A DNA stretch of 64,000 nt. Origin: Vibrio penaeicida (lineage in GTDB: Bacteria > Pseudomonadota > Gammaproteobacteria > Enterobacterales > Vibrionaceae). Positions 35,243 to 44,152 of the stretch are shown here, piece by piece. How positions within the stretch are numbered: the stretch's first letter is position 1; each line of letters opens with the position of its first letter. The DNA is taken from NCBI RefSeq assembly GCF_030689305.1, contig NZ_JAUYVM010000009.1:62001-126000 (forward strand), given 5' to 3'. Both the position numbers and the translations under genes were made by a program. The notes under the pieces were generated by a model. That model was not told the origin of the DNA. It saw only the letters and a program-made list of their open reading frames with translations, and did no database searches.

Positions 35243-37069
35243 ATGAAACAGCTTTTTAAAAATGTTGTTGGTATGGTTTTTCTTCGTATAATGAGCGAAA
35301 AGAAGCCTACGCTCTGGATGGAAAACTCCGATGACGAGAAAGGCACTCTATGGATTTTTTTGGGCAAGTTCTGCCAGAACGAAAATGAAGCAGCGAGAGC
35401 GAAAATGAGAAATTTGGCTTGGTTAATTCAGAAGTGTTGCCCGTTCTTAAAATGGGGGGAGGGAGTTTCACTCTCTACACTTAAAGCAGATTTTTGGGCT
35501 GGCTTAACGGGAGCCATCATCGTACTCCCACAGGGCGTCGCGTATGCCATGATTGCAGGGCTTCCACCAGAATATGGTCTTTATACCGCGATTATCCCTG
35601 CCATCATTGCTGCGTTGTTTGGATCTTCTCATCACCTTATCTCAGGTCCGACGGCGGCGCTTTCTGTCATTGTATTCACCACCATTAGTCAGTTTGCTGC
35701 ACCTGGTAGTGCGCTATATATCCAGTTGGCTATCACGCTCACGCTGTGTGCTGGCATTCTTCAGTTGGCGTTTGGGTTACTTCGTTTTGGGGCGGTGGTC
35801 AATTTTGTCTCACATTCGGTTGTACTAGGCTTTACCGCCGGTGCGGCTGTGGTCATCAGCGCTAGCCAAATCAAGCATCTACTTGGGCTGAATTACGCGT
35901 CTGGCACAACTGCGATTGAAAATCTCACACTTGGCATTCAGCACGCTCCTGATTTTCATTTAGCGTCTTTGCTTATTGGTATTGTTACCATTTTAACGTG
36001 TGTGGTTTTGAAGGAGCTGTGGTCCAAGCTCCCGCATATGCTTATCGCGATACTCGTCTCCATGGGGCTAGCGTATAGCATGAACAACGCGGGGTTCGAA
36101 ATTCAGCTGGTGGGTGAGGTGTCATCTGGGCTACCAGTCTTTTCTGTCCCAAATTTAAGTAATGTACCCTTCGAGTCTATGCTGAGCGGTATTGTGGCAG
36201 TTGCCCTACTGGGGTTGGTAGAAGCCATATCCATTGCCCGCTCGGTAGCACTAAAATCCAAACAGCACATAGACAGCAACCAAGAATTCATCGGGCAGGG
36301 GCTATCCAATATAGCAGGATCATTCTTCGCCTGTTACGTGTCGTCCGGTTCATTTACCAGAAGTGGGGTTAACTTCAGTAGCGGAGCGAAAACGCCACTG
36401 GCCGCCGTTTTTGCGGGTCTCTTCCTAGCAGTCATTATGGTCTTTTTTGCTCAATACGCCGCTTATATTCCTATTGCAGGTATGGCGGGCATTCTATTGG
36501 TTGTGGCGTTCAATCTCATTGATGTCCCCCATATAACCGATATCATCCGCCACGACAAAAAAGAAGCGATTGTTTTGCTGCTTACTTGTATTGCTGCGAT
36601 GACAATGCATTTGGAATTGTCCATTTACGTAGGTGTTGGAGCATCGTTATTCTTCTATCTACGCCGAACATCGCGCCCCGTTGTCGACTATTTGGATAAC
36701 GACGATCTTGCCATGGACAGAGACATGTCTGGCTTGGTGCAAGTTGTTCGTATCAACGGATCCATATTTTTTGGCAGCGTTCAGCACCTTCACAGTGAGC
36801 TGCAAAGTATCTCAGCGCCTAACGTCATCATTTTAGGAAGAGGAATCAATTTTATTGATCACCTAGGCGTTAGGATGCTCGCGGAATTTTCTCAATCATC
36901 GGGGAAACAAGTCTTCTTTTGTCGTTTCAAAAATGCGCCGCGTGAGCACCTCCTTAAAGGGGACAAGGTGTTCAATGAACGGCAGTTTTACCCAAGTTTG
37001 ACTCGATTAACATCTGAATTCTCATCAATTATTAACCCGTCTCATCGAAAGAAGCAGGTTCACATTTAA
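35243..37069 (+). CDS. SulP-family anion transporter with STAS domain
   Basis: Inner-membrane transporter of up to 608 residues. Seen: the SulP signature region LKADFWAGLTGAIIVLPQGVAYA, PPEYGLYTAIIP, multiple membrane segments, and a C-terminal STAS domain (about residues 490-600, VVRINGSIFFGSVQHL and NFIDHLGVRML). Substrates of the family include sulfate and bicarbonate or organic acids. Start is doubtful: no site has a clear ribosome binding sequence, and the family-like N-terminus begins near the ATG at 35405 (MRNLAWLIQ). Position next to kduI and galT suggests a link to sulfated glycosaminoglycan or uronate use, but this is inference. galT follows at once. Confidence 0.85.
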   Translation: MKQLFKNVVGMVFLRIMSEKKPTLWMENSDDEKGTLWIFLGKFCQNENEAARAKMRNLAWLIQKCCPFLKWGEGVSLSTLKADFWAGLTGAIIVLPQGVAYAMIAGLPPEYGLYTAIIPAIIAALFGSSHHLISGPTAALSVIVFTTISQFAAPGSALYIQLAITLTLCAGILQLAFGLLRFGAVVNFVSHSVVLGFTAGAAVVISASQIKHLLGLNYASGTTAIENLTLGIQHAPDFHLASLLIGIVTILTCVVLKELWSKLPHMLIAILVSMGLAYSMNNAGFEIQLVGEVSSGLPVFSVPNLSNVPFESMLSGIVAVALLGLVEAISIARSVALKSKQHIDSNQEFIGQGLSNIAGSFFACYVSSGSFTRSGVNFSSGAKTPLAAVFAGLFLAVIMVFFAQYAAYIPIAGMAGILLVVAFNLIDVPHITDIIRHDKKEAIVLLLTCIAAMTMHLELSIYVGVGASLFFYLRRTSRPVVDYLDNDDLAMDRDMSGLVQVVRINGSIFFGSVQHLHSELQSISAPNVIILGRGINFIDHLGVRMLAEFSQSSGKQVFFCRFKNAPREHLLKGDKVFNERQFYPSLTRLTSEFSSIINPSHRKKQVHI

Positions 37070-37081
37070 ATGGAAGCAGTA

Positions 37082-38131
37082 ATGAGCGATATGTTCTCCG
37101 AATTTGATGCTACCGAGCATCCGCACCGACGATTTAACCCGCTAACGCAAGAGTGGGTGTTGGTTTCTCCTCATCGCGCCAAGCGCCCATGGCAAGGTCA
37201 GCAAGAGGAACAAACTAAGGAAGTGTTGCCGAGTTATGAGGCAGAGTGCTTTCTTTGTCCAACCAACGTTCGCATAAGTGGTGACAAGAACCCAGATTAC
37301 ACAGGAACGTTTGTATTTCAGAACGATTTTGCGGCGTTAACACAAGCCGTACCTTTCGCCGATACGACAAGCGATCCGCTATTTAAATTGCAAAGCGCAA
37401 CGGGAGAGAGCCGAGTCATTTGCTTCTCGCCAGACCACAGTAAAACGCTGCCAGAGCTTCCAGTAACAGCGATTGAAAAAATCATTGATACGTGGAACGA
37501 ACAACTTGGAGAGCTAGGAAAAACCTACGCTTGGGTACAAGTTTTTGAGAACAAAGGCGCCACGATGGGGTGCTCTCAGCCGCATCCACATGGTCAAGTT
37601 TGGGCGAACAGTTTCATTCCAACTCATGTAGCGAAAAAGGATCAATCGCAGCGCGAGTATTTCACCCAATATGGTTCCGTGATGCTTCATGATTATGTTC
37701 AGCGTGAACTGATTTCAAAGGAACGCATTGTCGTTGAAACCGAGCACTGGGTGGGGTTAGTCCCTTACTGGGCTGCGTGGCCATTTGAAACCATGTTATT
37801 GCCAAAGGCCATAACCCACCGTCTTACGGCTATTTCTCAAGAACAAAAAGAAGATTTGGCGATAGCGATAAAAGCGCTGACTAGTCGATACGACAACTTG
37901 TTCCAGTGCTCGTTTCCCTATTCGATGGGGTGGCACGGCGCACCTGAACAATCTGAAAACCCTGAGCACTGGCAAGTTCATGCCCTGTTTTATCCCCCGT
38001 TACTGCGAAGTGAATCGGTAAGAAAATTCATGGTTGGGTACGAAATGATGGGCGAAAGCCAACGCGATTTAACGCCAGAACAAGCGGCGGAAAAACTAAG
38101 AGCGGTGAGCGCAACGCATTATTTAGCCTGA
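37082..38131 (+). CDS. galT: Galactose-1-phosphate uridylyltransferase
   Basis: Protein of 349 residues (E. coli GalT has 348). It exchanges UMP between UDP-glucose and galactose-1-phosphate. The nucleophile motif GCSQPHPHGQVW, zinc-site cysteines in CFLCPTNVR, and FENKGATMGCS are intact. An ATG at 37070 abuts the SulP stop, but the one at 37082 has GGAAG 5 nt upstream. No galK, galE or galM of a standard gal operon is adjacent. Its natural source of galactose-1-phosphate here could be the GH112 phosphorylase at 55615, which releases that compound without a kinase. Confidence 0.93.
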   Translation: MSDMFSEFDATEHPHRRFNPLTQEWVLVSPHRAKRPWQGQQEEQTKEVLPSYEAECFLCPTNVRISGDKNPDYTGTFVFQNDFAALTQAVPFADTTSDPLFKLQSATGESRVICFSPDHSKTLPELPVTAIEKIIDTWNEQLGELGKTYAWVQVFENKGATMGCSQPHPHGQVWANSFIPTHVAKKDQSQREYFTQYGSVMLHDYVQRELISKERIVVETEHWVGLVPYWAAWPFETMLLPKAITHRLTAISQEQKEDLAIAIKALTSRYDNLFQCSFPYSMGWHGAPEQSENPEHWQVHALFYPPLLRSESVRKFMVGYEMMGESQRDLTPEQAAEKLRAVSATHYLA

Positions 38132-38238
38132 GCAGAGACTGCTTGGTGTGGAACCTAAGAGCTCTAATTTATTTGATAGAGAAACATTAAAAATTTAATC
38201 ACATATCCGTTAATTATATTTTTTTGCCTAAAAACTCG

Positions 38239-38257
38239 AATGAAACGTTGTTTCAAT
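38239..38257. promoter_or_regulatory. KdgR-like operator upstream of kduD
   Basis: AATGAAACGTTGTTTCAAT agrees with 18 of 19 positions of the KdgR consensus and is a near-perfect palindrome (TGAAAC/GTTTCA). It lies 74 bp before the kduD start. Confidence 0.75.
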
Positions 38258-38330
38258 ATGAATTCTTCCAAATTCATTTGTTTTTATGAATGTATGAGAA
38301 TCGGATAACTATAACAATAGGAAGAAGAAC

Positions 38331-39092
38331 ATGGTGTTAGATACCTTTAACCTGAAAGGAAAAGTTGCCCTAGTCACTGGCTGTAATACAGGTTTAGGAC
38401 AAGGTATGGCAGTTGCACTGGCTCAAGCAGGCTGCGATATAGTTGGCGTCAATTACTCTGATCCAGAAGACACACCTTCGCTTGTTGAAGCGACAGGTCA
38501 GAACTTTTACTCAATCATTGCCGATCTTAGCAACAGCGATGTGATTGCTCAGGTCGTTGATAAAGCCATAAGCATGGCAGGTCGAATTGATGTTCTGGTG
38601 AACAATGCGGGCATCATTCGCCGTGCAGACGCGCTAGAGTTTTCAGAGAAAGACTGGGATGACGTAATGAACCTCAACATCAAGAGCGTTTTCTTTATGT
38701 CTCAGGCAGTTGCCAAGCAATTTATCGCTCAGGGTGACGGCGGAAAAATCATCAACATTGCTTCGATGCTTTCTTTCCAAGGCGGTATTCGCGTGCCATC
38801 TTACACGGCTTCAAAAAGTGCGGTAATGGGGGTGACCAAGCTTCTAGCGAATGAATGGGCATCGCAAGGCATTAATGTTAACGCGATTGCACCGGGCTAC
38901 ATGGCAACCAATAATACGGCGGCATTACGTGCGGATCAGAAAAGAAACCAGGAAATACTAGAGCGAATTCCAGCTCAGCGCTGGGGTCTACCAAAAGATT
39001 TGGCAGGACCTGCTGTATTTCTTGCATCGCCAGCATCTGATTATGTAAACGGGTACACGATTGCTGTGGATGGTGGCTGGTTAGCGCGATAA
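38331..39092 (+). CDS. kduD: 2-dehydro-3-deoxy-D-gluconate 5-dehydrogenase
   Basis: Short-chain dehydrogenase of 253 residues, identical in length to E. coli KduD and very similar over long blocks (EFSEKDWDDVMNLNIKSVFF, GGKIINIASMLSFQGG, YTASKSAVMGVT, GYTIAVDGGWLAR). It reduces the KduI product to 2-keto-3-deoxygluconate with NADH. Motifs TGCNTGLGQG and YTASK are intact. AGGAAGAAGAAC precedes the ATG. KDG kinase and aldolase, needed to finish the route, are not in the window. Confidence 0.96.
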   Translation: MVLDTFNLKGKVALVTGCNTGLGQGMAVALAQAGCDIVGVNYSDPEDTPSLVEATGQNFYSIIADLSNSDVIAQVVDKAISMAGRIDVLVNNAGIIRRADALEFSEKDWDDVMNLNIKSVFFMSQAVAKQFIAQGDGGKIINIASMLSFQGGIRVPSYTASKSAVMGVTKLLANEWASQGINVNAIAPGYMATNNTAALRADQKRNQEILERIPAQRWGLPKDLAGPAVFLASPASDYVNGYTIAVDGGWLAR

Positions 39093-39111
39093 TCAAAATC
39101 ACACGCAGCCT

Positions 39112-39136
39112 AAGCCTGGGTCAATGCTCAGGCTTT
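39112..39136 (+). terminator. Terminator after kduD
   Basis: Stem AAGCCTGGG / CTCAGGCTT (one mismatch) with loop TCAATG and a short T-run. Confidence 0.72.
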
Positions 39137-39203
39137 TCAACATAAGGAAACCTTAAAAGTACTTAATTGAGATAACCTGTTAGGCAGTCAACTGGAACAA
39201 AGG

Positions 39204-39680
39204 TTATCTACCCACCGCAGAATCTCCACGCAGAGTCATGACTGTACTGGATGCAAGAGCAACCACCTGACCATCTAAACGATAGATTTGACATTGATAG
39301 TGGCTTATCGTTTTACCCAGCCTTACAGGGCAAGCCTTGGCTGTTAGTACCGATTTCCAAACCGGACAGAAGAACTTTATTTGCAGATCGATACTTGTGA
39401 ATGATTCACCTGAGTCAATCGCTGTTGAATGAGCTGTCCCTATAGCCGCGTCGGCGAGCTCACTCAGAACCCCCCCATGTACAGTACCTTGTTGATTTCC
39501 ATGGATGCTAGGGTCTGCGTCTACTTCTATTGCTGCGTGACCCTTGTCAATATCGATAATTCGGAAGCCTAAAAACGTTGATATAGCTGTAGGATATTGC
39601 AATTCAGTGGTCACATTAGAAGACAATTTACCTTCAATATGCTGTTGTAGAAATTGCAAAGTAGGAAGTACGGTTGTCAT
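39204..39680 (-). CDS. PaaI-type hotdog thioesterase
   Basis: Protein of 158 residues with the hotdog thioesterase core: NQQGTVHGGVLSELADAAIG, then a strand pattern ending LASSTVMTLRG. Proteins of this group hydrolyse acyl- or aryl-CoA thioesters; substrate unknown. The frame extends to 39716, but the ATG at 39680 has AAGG 7 nt upstream. It is divergent from a LysR-type regulator 99 bp away, which is likely to control it. Confidence 0.82.
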   Translation of the reverse strand: MTTVLPTLQFLQQHIEGKLSSNVTTELQYPTAISTFLGFRIIDIDKGHAAIEVDADPSIHGNQQGTVHGGVLSELADAAIGTAHSTAIDSGESFTSIDLQIKFFCPVWKSVLTAKACPVRLGKTISHYQCQIYRLDGQVVALASSTVMTLRGDSAVGR

Positions 39681-39779
39681 AAACACGCCTTGTTTTATTG
39701 AGCATATACCTAACAAAATATCAATTCTTATAATATAGTGATATTCAATTGTTTCTCTTGGTTGTTATAGGAAATTTCT

Positions 39780-40664
39780 ATGTTGAAAATTCAGCACTTG
39801 AGATTTTTAGTCTCAGTTGTCGATTATGGTAGCGCCATTAAAGCCTCGGAACGGCTATACGTCTCCCAGCCTTCAATCTCTGCCGGACTAAAGGCTTTGG
39901 AAGACGAATTGGGAGGCGCATTGTTTGACAGAAGTGGACCAGCTAATCGACCATTACGCTTAACCCCAAAAGGGCAAAATTTTTATCGTCGAGCGATTGA
40001 GATCCTGAATCAATGCGAATCTGCTCAAGCAGAATTTGCTGGTAACTCTAACCAGACATCAAAGTGGATATTGGGTGTCCTTGATACACTTTCTCAGGAT
40101 GTCGTTGTTAAGGCACTTCGAACGTTTGAGCGTGGTGAACCCGATACCAGAATCGACATATGGGAAGGTTCAGCAACTAAAATTGAAAGCTGGTTTGCAA
40201 AGAAACGCGTAGACATGATTTTAGGCAATGTGGGCAGCTTAATGCCGAATGAAAAATTGCTTTGGAGAGAACCATTAGTTGCGGTAGTCGCCCCCGACCA
40301 CCCTTGTGCAGGAACGACCAATGTCATTTCAATCCGAGACCTCACCCAGTTCCCTTTTATCCATCGTACCAATTGTGAATTAGATCAAATTGGCAGAGCG
40401 AGGCTTAAAGCAGAAGGTGTTAAGTTGAACATTCATGCTAGGGCAGAGCGCGAAAGCTTGGCGTTTGAGTTAATAAGAAATAGCCATAATATGACTCTGG
40501 CACCCCAAAATCTTGTACCTGAAAACCTCACCAGTATAAGAGTTTCAGGGCTAAATATTGAAAGAAGCATCGGTTTGAGATGGCAGGAGAATACACCCAT
40601 TCAGGTCACTTCTGCACTTTCTGAATCCATTGTAAAAATTATCGGGGAGCCTATCGGCATTTAA
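39780..40664 (+). CDS. LysR-type transcriptional regulator
   Basis: Regulator of 294 residues. Residues about 3-62 are the winged helix-turn-helix (LRFLVSVVDYGSAIKASERLYVSQPSISAGLKALEDELG), and the rest is the substrate-binding-like effector domain. Divergent from the thioesterase gene, the usual arrangement for a LysR protein and its target. Effector unknown. Confidence 0.88.
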   Translation: MLKIQHLRFLVSVVDYGSAIKASERLYVSQPSISAGLKALEDELGGALFDRSGPANRPLRLTPKGQNFYRRAIEILNQCESAQAEFAGNSNQTSKWILGVLDTLSQDVVVKALRTFERGEPDTRIDIWEGSATKIESWFAKKRVDMILGNVGSLMPNEKLLWREPLVAVVAPDHPCAGTTNVISIRDLTQFPFIHRTNCELDQIGRARLKAEGVKLNIHARAERESLAFELIRNSHNMTLAPQNLVPENLTSIRVSGLNIERSIGLRWQENTPIQVTSALSESIVKIIGEPIGI

Positions 40665-40688
40665 TCATATGGGACTGAATGGGCTTTT

Positions 40689-41564
40689 CTATTTTATCGG
40701 CGACAAGCGAATCGACATTTCCGCCGAAATACTTTCTCCGTTCGATAACGTCACCAATCCCGGAAAGCTTCGCTGATTATGTGCATCTACTGGATGACTG
40801 ACGGGCTCTAAACATAGAAACTCAGCACTCTGATCAGGGGAATAAAGAATAAGGTAAGACAACAGATCTGACCCCGTCACCCGAATCGAAAGCCCGTCTT
40901 CCGGTTGCACAATGGTGGCGACGCCATTCCATTCGGTATATGCATTATTGATTAGGTGATCTGGCACTGTCCTGAACTCATTAAAACTCCAGTTAGCAGC
41001 TTCAACCAAGCTCAGGTGTTTAGTGGGCAGATGCTCTTCGTCCTCCATCCATATTCCTAGCGCCTCGAAATAGACTTCCGTTCCTTCATGCCGGTAGAAC
41101 CATGGGTGAAAACCCATTCCAAATGGTAAAGGCTTACTGCCTCTGTTGGTCACCTTAAGCTCGCAGTTAAGGGTGTTGTCTTGAATCGAATACTTGAGCT
41201 CAGCGTCGTAATCAAAAGGAGGAAAAGACGCGTTATCTAGGCGATAAAAAATTTGAGACTCGCTTTGTGACACCAGATCCCATTCGGATTGCCAGGCGTT
41301 TCCGTGAAGAGGGTAGGGTTCGGCTTGCACGTTTCTGTTCACTGGGTGTTTAACGCCTTCGAACTCAAAACCGCCTTTCGATATTCGGTTCGAGAAAGGA
41401 GCTAACACATACATGCCATTGGCGTTGGTTTTGCTACTCTGGGACTGGTCGGAATACAAAAACGGTACCCACTGCTCATTCATTTTTGCCTCACCTTTGG
41501 TGATTGCAGCGCCATGCTGAGCTGAGCACTCTATTCGCAGGAACTCATTTTCCAAATATTCCAT
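40689..41564 (-). CDS. Aldose 1-epimerase family protein
   Basis: Protein of 291 residues of the galactose-mutarotase fold: NRISKGGFEFEG, PLHGNAWQSEW with the catalytic histidine, FGMGFHPWFYR with the second histidine, and FLCLEPVSHPVDAHN with the acidic base. The open frame extends to 41699, but the true start is the ATG at 41564, which overlaps the SDR stop (TGATG), so translation is coupled. Last gene of the FadR-controlled sugar operon; it probably interconverts anomers of the imported sugar. Confidence 0.88.
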   Translation of the reverse strand: MEYLENEFLRIECSAQHGAAITKGEAKMNEQWVPFLYSDQSQSSKTNANGMYVLAPFSNRISKGGFEFEGVKHPVNRNVQAEPYPLHGNAWQSEWDLVSQSESQIFYRLDNASFPPFDYDAELKYSIQDNTLNCELKVTNRGSKPLPFGMGFHPWFYRHEGTEVYFEALGIWMEDEEHLPTKHLSLVEAANWSFNEFRTVPDHLINNAYTEWNGVATIVQPEDGLSIRVTGSDLLSYLILYSPDQSAEFLCLEPVSHPVDAHNQRSFPGLVTLSNGESISAEMSIRLSPIK

Positions 41565-42301
41565 CAGGACCACCCACCGTCTAAGCCAATATTTTGTCCA
41601 GTCATCATACTCGCACAATCGGAACACAAAAAAGCGACCAAATGTGCGACAGACTCCGGATGGATGCGGGTTTTTAAACATTGTCTGTCGAGTACCCAAT
41701 CGCTGTATTCCTGCGCTTTATGACCAAATACCCGCGCTTCTGCTTCTGAAACGATGGCTCCAGGTGCAACGGCATTCACTGTGATGCCAAATTCCCCTAG
41801 CTCACGAGCAAGAGATTTAGTTAGCCCGAGTAACGCGCCTTTGGATGCCACATAGGGCACATAGCCTTCAACTTGTCCGTTCAAAGTAATGGAAGTGAAA
41901 TTGATGATTCTTCCCCAACGGTTCGCCTTCATATGGGGAATCACGCTGGAAAGTAAGGCAAAGGCAGCGGAAGAATTGATTCGGATCTGGCTTTCGTATT
42001 CTTCCATAGAAAAGTCTTCAAACGGACGATTGATGATCAGTGCTGCATTGTTGATTAGGATATCCACGCCACCCAGTTTTGCGATGTAATCAGACACGGT
42101 TTCTTGTGATTCTTGCAGCTGGCTCAAATCGCAGGGAATAGGCGTGACATTTGGGCTTGCTGGCGATTGAGCGGCGACAAGCTCTGGCAAATCCAATGCT
42201 AATACGTGCGCGCCCAACTCTGTAAGCTGTTTGGTTTGCGCTTGCCCGAGTGTTCCTAAAGCCCCTGTCAGCAAAACGCGTTTTCCTTGTAATGAAATCA
42301 T
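41564..42301 (-). CDS. SDR-family sugar dehydrogenase
   Basis: Short-chain dehydrogenase of 245 residues with TGALGTLGQA for NAD(P), the NNAALI motif, Ser in NFTSITLN, catalytic YVASK and terminal GLDGGWS. In an operon with an aldose epimerase, an enolase-superfamily acid-sugar dehydratase and a sugar importer, it most likely oxidises an aldose to a lactone (non-phosphorylative route, as for L-fucose or L-rhamnose). Exact sugar not determined. Confidence 0.85.
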   Translation of the reverse strand: MISLQGKRVLLTGALGTLGQAQTKQLTELGAHVLALDLPELVAAQSPASPNVTPIPCDLSQLQESQETVSDYIAKLGGVDILINNAALIINRPFEDFSMEEYESQIRINSSAAFALLSSVIPHMKANRWGRIINFTSITLNGQVEGYVPYVASKGALLGLTKSLARELGEFGITVNAVAPGAIVSEAEARVFGHKAQEYSDWVLDRQCLKTRIHPESVAHLVAFLCSDCASMMTGQNIGLDGGWS

Positions 42302-42353
42302 GGTTGCTCCTTACTATCAGTCTTGACTAGGTAACAAATTCAAGAAAAGCGGG

Positions 42354-43085
42354 TTATAGCACCGACTGAACTTCGTCTATATTTGTGTCTTCCACCCGTT
42401 TATCCAGCACGATTTCCCCACGCGCCATGGCAACAATTCGGTCGCAACAGGCAAACACGTGGTGCATGTTATGGCTGATAAAAATGCTGGTGATGGATTG
42501 ATATTTGAGTCCAGATACAAAGTCGATCACCTTATTGGTTTCTTTTACCGAAAGGTGATTGGTGGGTTCGTCCAGAATCATGACTTTGGACTTAAAATGC
42601 ATGGCTCTGGCAATTGCGACGCCTTGTCTTTGACCTCCGGATAGCTCGCCAACCAGTGCATCAGGCGATCTTAAATGCAAGTCGACATCGGCAATGGCTT
42701 TCACGCTTTCGGTGCGCATTTTTTCCTGATCGAGAATGCCAAAGCGACCAATGGCGAACTTAATCGGCTCTCGCCCGATGAATATGTTTCGAGCGATGCT
42801 CATGGTGGGCACCATGGAGTTGTATTGGTAGATGGTTTCGATGCCTTTATCCATCGCATCTTTGGGCTTTCGAAGCGCAAGAGGTCGCTGATCCATATAC
42901 AATTCACCGTCATCAGGCACTTGCGTCCCTGATAAAATGTTGATCAACGTCGATTTTCCTGCCCCGTTATCACCAACCAAACCGACGGCTTCATTGGCGA
43001 AAATATCCAAACTTACCCCCCGCAAAGCGTGAACTCCGGAATACCATTTGTGGAGGTTTTTGCACTCTAAAATGACGGGCTGCAT
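42354..43085 (-). CDS. Sugar ABC transporter ATPase (single-domain, FrcA-like)
   Basis: ATPase of 243 residues: Walker A GDNGAGKST, Q-loop TIYQYNSM, signature LSGGQRQGVAIA, Walker B VMILDEPTNHL and SHNMHHV. It is half the size of RbsA-type tandem ATPases and fits the single-domain FrcA kind that serves CUT2 sugar importers. It starts 1 nt after the permease stop. Confidence 0.9.
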   Translation of the reverse strand: MQPVILECKNLHKWYSGVHALRGVSLDIFANEAVGLVGDNGAGKSTLINILSGTQVPDDGELYMDQRPLALRKPKDAMDKGIETIYQYNSMVPTMSIARNIFIGREPIKFAIGRFGILDQEKMRTESVKAIADVDLHLRSPDALVGELSGGQRQGVAIARAMHFKSKVMILDEPTNHLSVKETNKVIDFVSGLKYQSITSIFISHNMHHVFACCDRIVAMARGEIVLDKRVEDTNIDEVQSVL

Positions 43086-43086
43086 A

Positions 43087-44067
43087 TTACACCTCTACCT
43101 TCATTGATTTGGCGCGTTTTCGTAGCCAAGCATTGAGCACAACAGCGATAATAGTAAGTAAGCCAATCGCCATCTTGAACCAATTCGCGTCGACTCGGCT
43201 GAGCACCAATCCGTTATCAATCACCCGAATCAATACGGCTCCGACAATGCCACCTAATATGGTACCAATGCCGCCAGTGAGTGCGGTTCCACCAATCACG
43301 GCTGCTGCGACCGCTTGCAATTCCATCCCTTCGCCGATAGAGGGCAGGGGAGCTCCAAGCCGCATCACTTGTATGCAGCCAGCAAACCCTGCCAATAGAG
43401 AACACAACATGAAACAGGTGATTTTAACTTTGGCCGTTGGGATACCCATGTACTGCGCGGCGGGGAGAAAACCACCCGTGGCTCGAATCCAATTGCCGAA
43501 GTTAGTGCGCGACAGCAATACGGACACTAGTATGGCGATGGCGACAAACCAGAATACCGACATCCTAAAAAAGTCGTAGGGGCCAACGTAGTCGGTGAAC
43601 GGCCATTTAGGAAGTACGCCCAATGGCAATAACGGTGGAAAACCACCGGAGATCACAATAGTCAGGGAGCGAACCACAAACAGCATGCCCAGCGTGGCGA
43701 TAAAGCTGGGGATGTCGAAGCGTATGGTTAAAATGCCGTTGATAAGTCCGATCACCATCGCCATTAGCAACCCCAGTGGGAAAGCCAGACCAAACGCCCA
43801 GCCTTGTTCCAGCAATACAGCCATAAACATGGGCGCAAACGCAAAGGTGGAACCCACAGAGAGATCGAACTCTCCGCTGATCATTAGCAAGGTTACCCCT
43901 ATGGCGACAAGCCCCATCTCTGGCAGTAATCCCAATATGCCTCTGAGGTTTTCGGTGTTGAGAAAGGCACCATTTGATCGAACTTCGAACACGATACCAA
44001 GCAGTATGAGAAATACGATCCCAACGAGCTCAGGCTTTTCCATACAGAGCTTTATCAATCTTTTCAT
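43087..44067 (-). CDS. Sugar ABC transporter permease (CUT2/RbsC family)
   Basis: Membrane protein of 326 residues with about eight to ten hydrophobic segments; MISGEFDLSVGSTFAFAPM and GGTALTGGIGTILGGIVGA are the hallmark RbsC-type blocks. Works with the ATPase just downstream and the binding protein upstream, whose gene is frameshifted, so the importer may be crippled in this strain. Confidence 0.92.
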   Translation of the reverse strand: MKRLIKLCMEKPELVGIVFLILLGIVFEVRSNGAFLNTENLRGILGLLPEMGLVAIGVTLLMISGEFDLSVGSTFAFAPMFMAVLLEQGWAFGLAFPLGLLMAMVIGLINGILTIRFDIPSFIATLGMLFVVRSLTIVISGGFPPLLPLGVLPKWPFTDYVGPYDFFRMSVFWFVAIAILVSVLLSRTNFGNWIRATGGFLPAAQYMGIPTAKVKITCFMLCSLLAGFAGCIQVMRLGAPLPSIGEGMELQAVAAAVIGGTALTGGIGTILGGIVGAVLIRVIDNGLVLSRVDANWFKMAIGLLTIIAVVLNAWLRKRAKSMKVEV

Positions 44068-44152
44068 TGTGATATCCGGTTAGGTTTTATCCGCGGCAGT
44101 CTGGGTTTTCTTTGAGGCAGCCAGGGTTTTATTCGCGACAGCCTAGGTATTG

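Noticed and set aside
41565..41699. 45-codon N-terminal extension of the aldose epimerase frame
   Set aside because: It lies inside the SDR gene; the TGATG overlap gives a natural coupled start at 41564.
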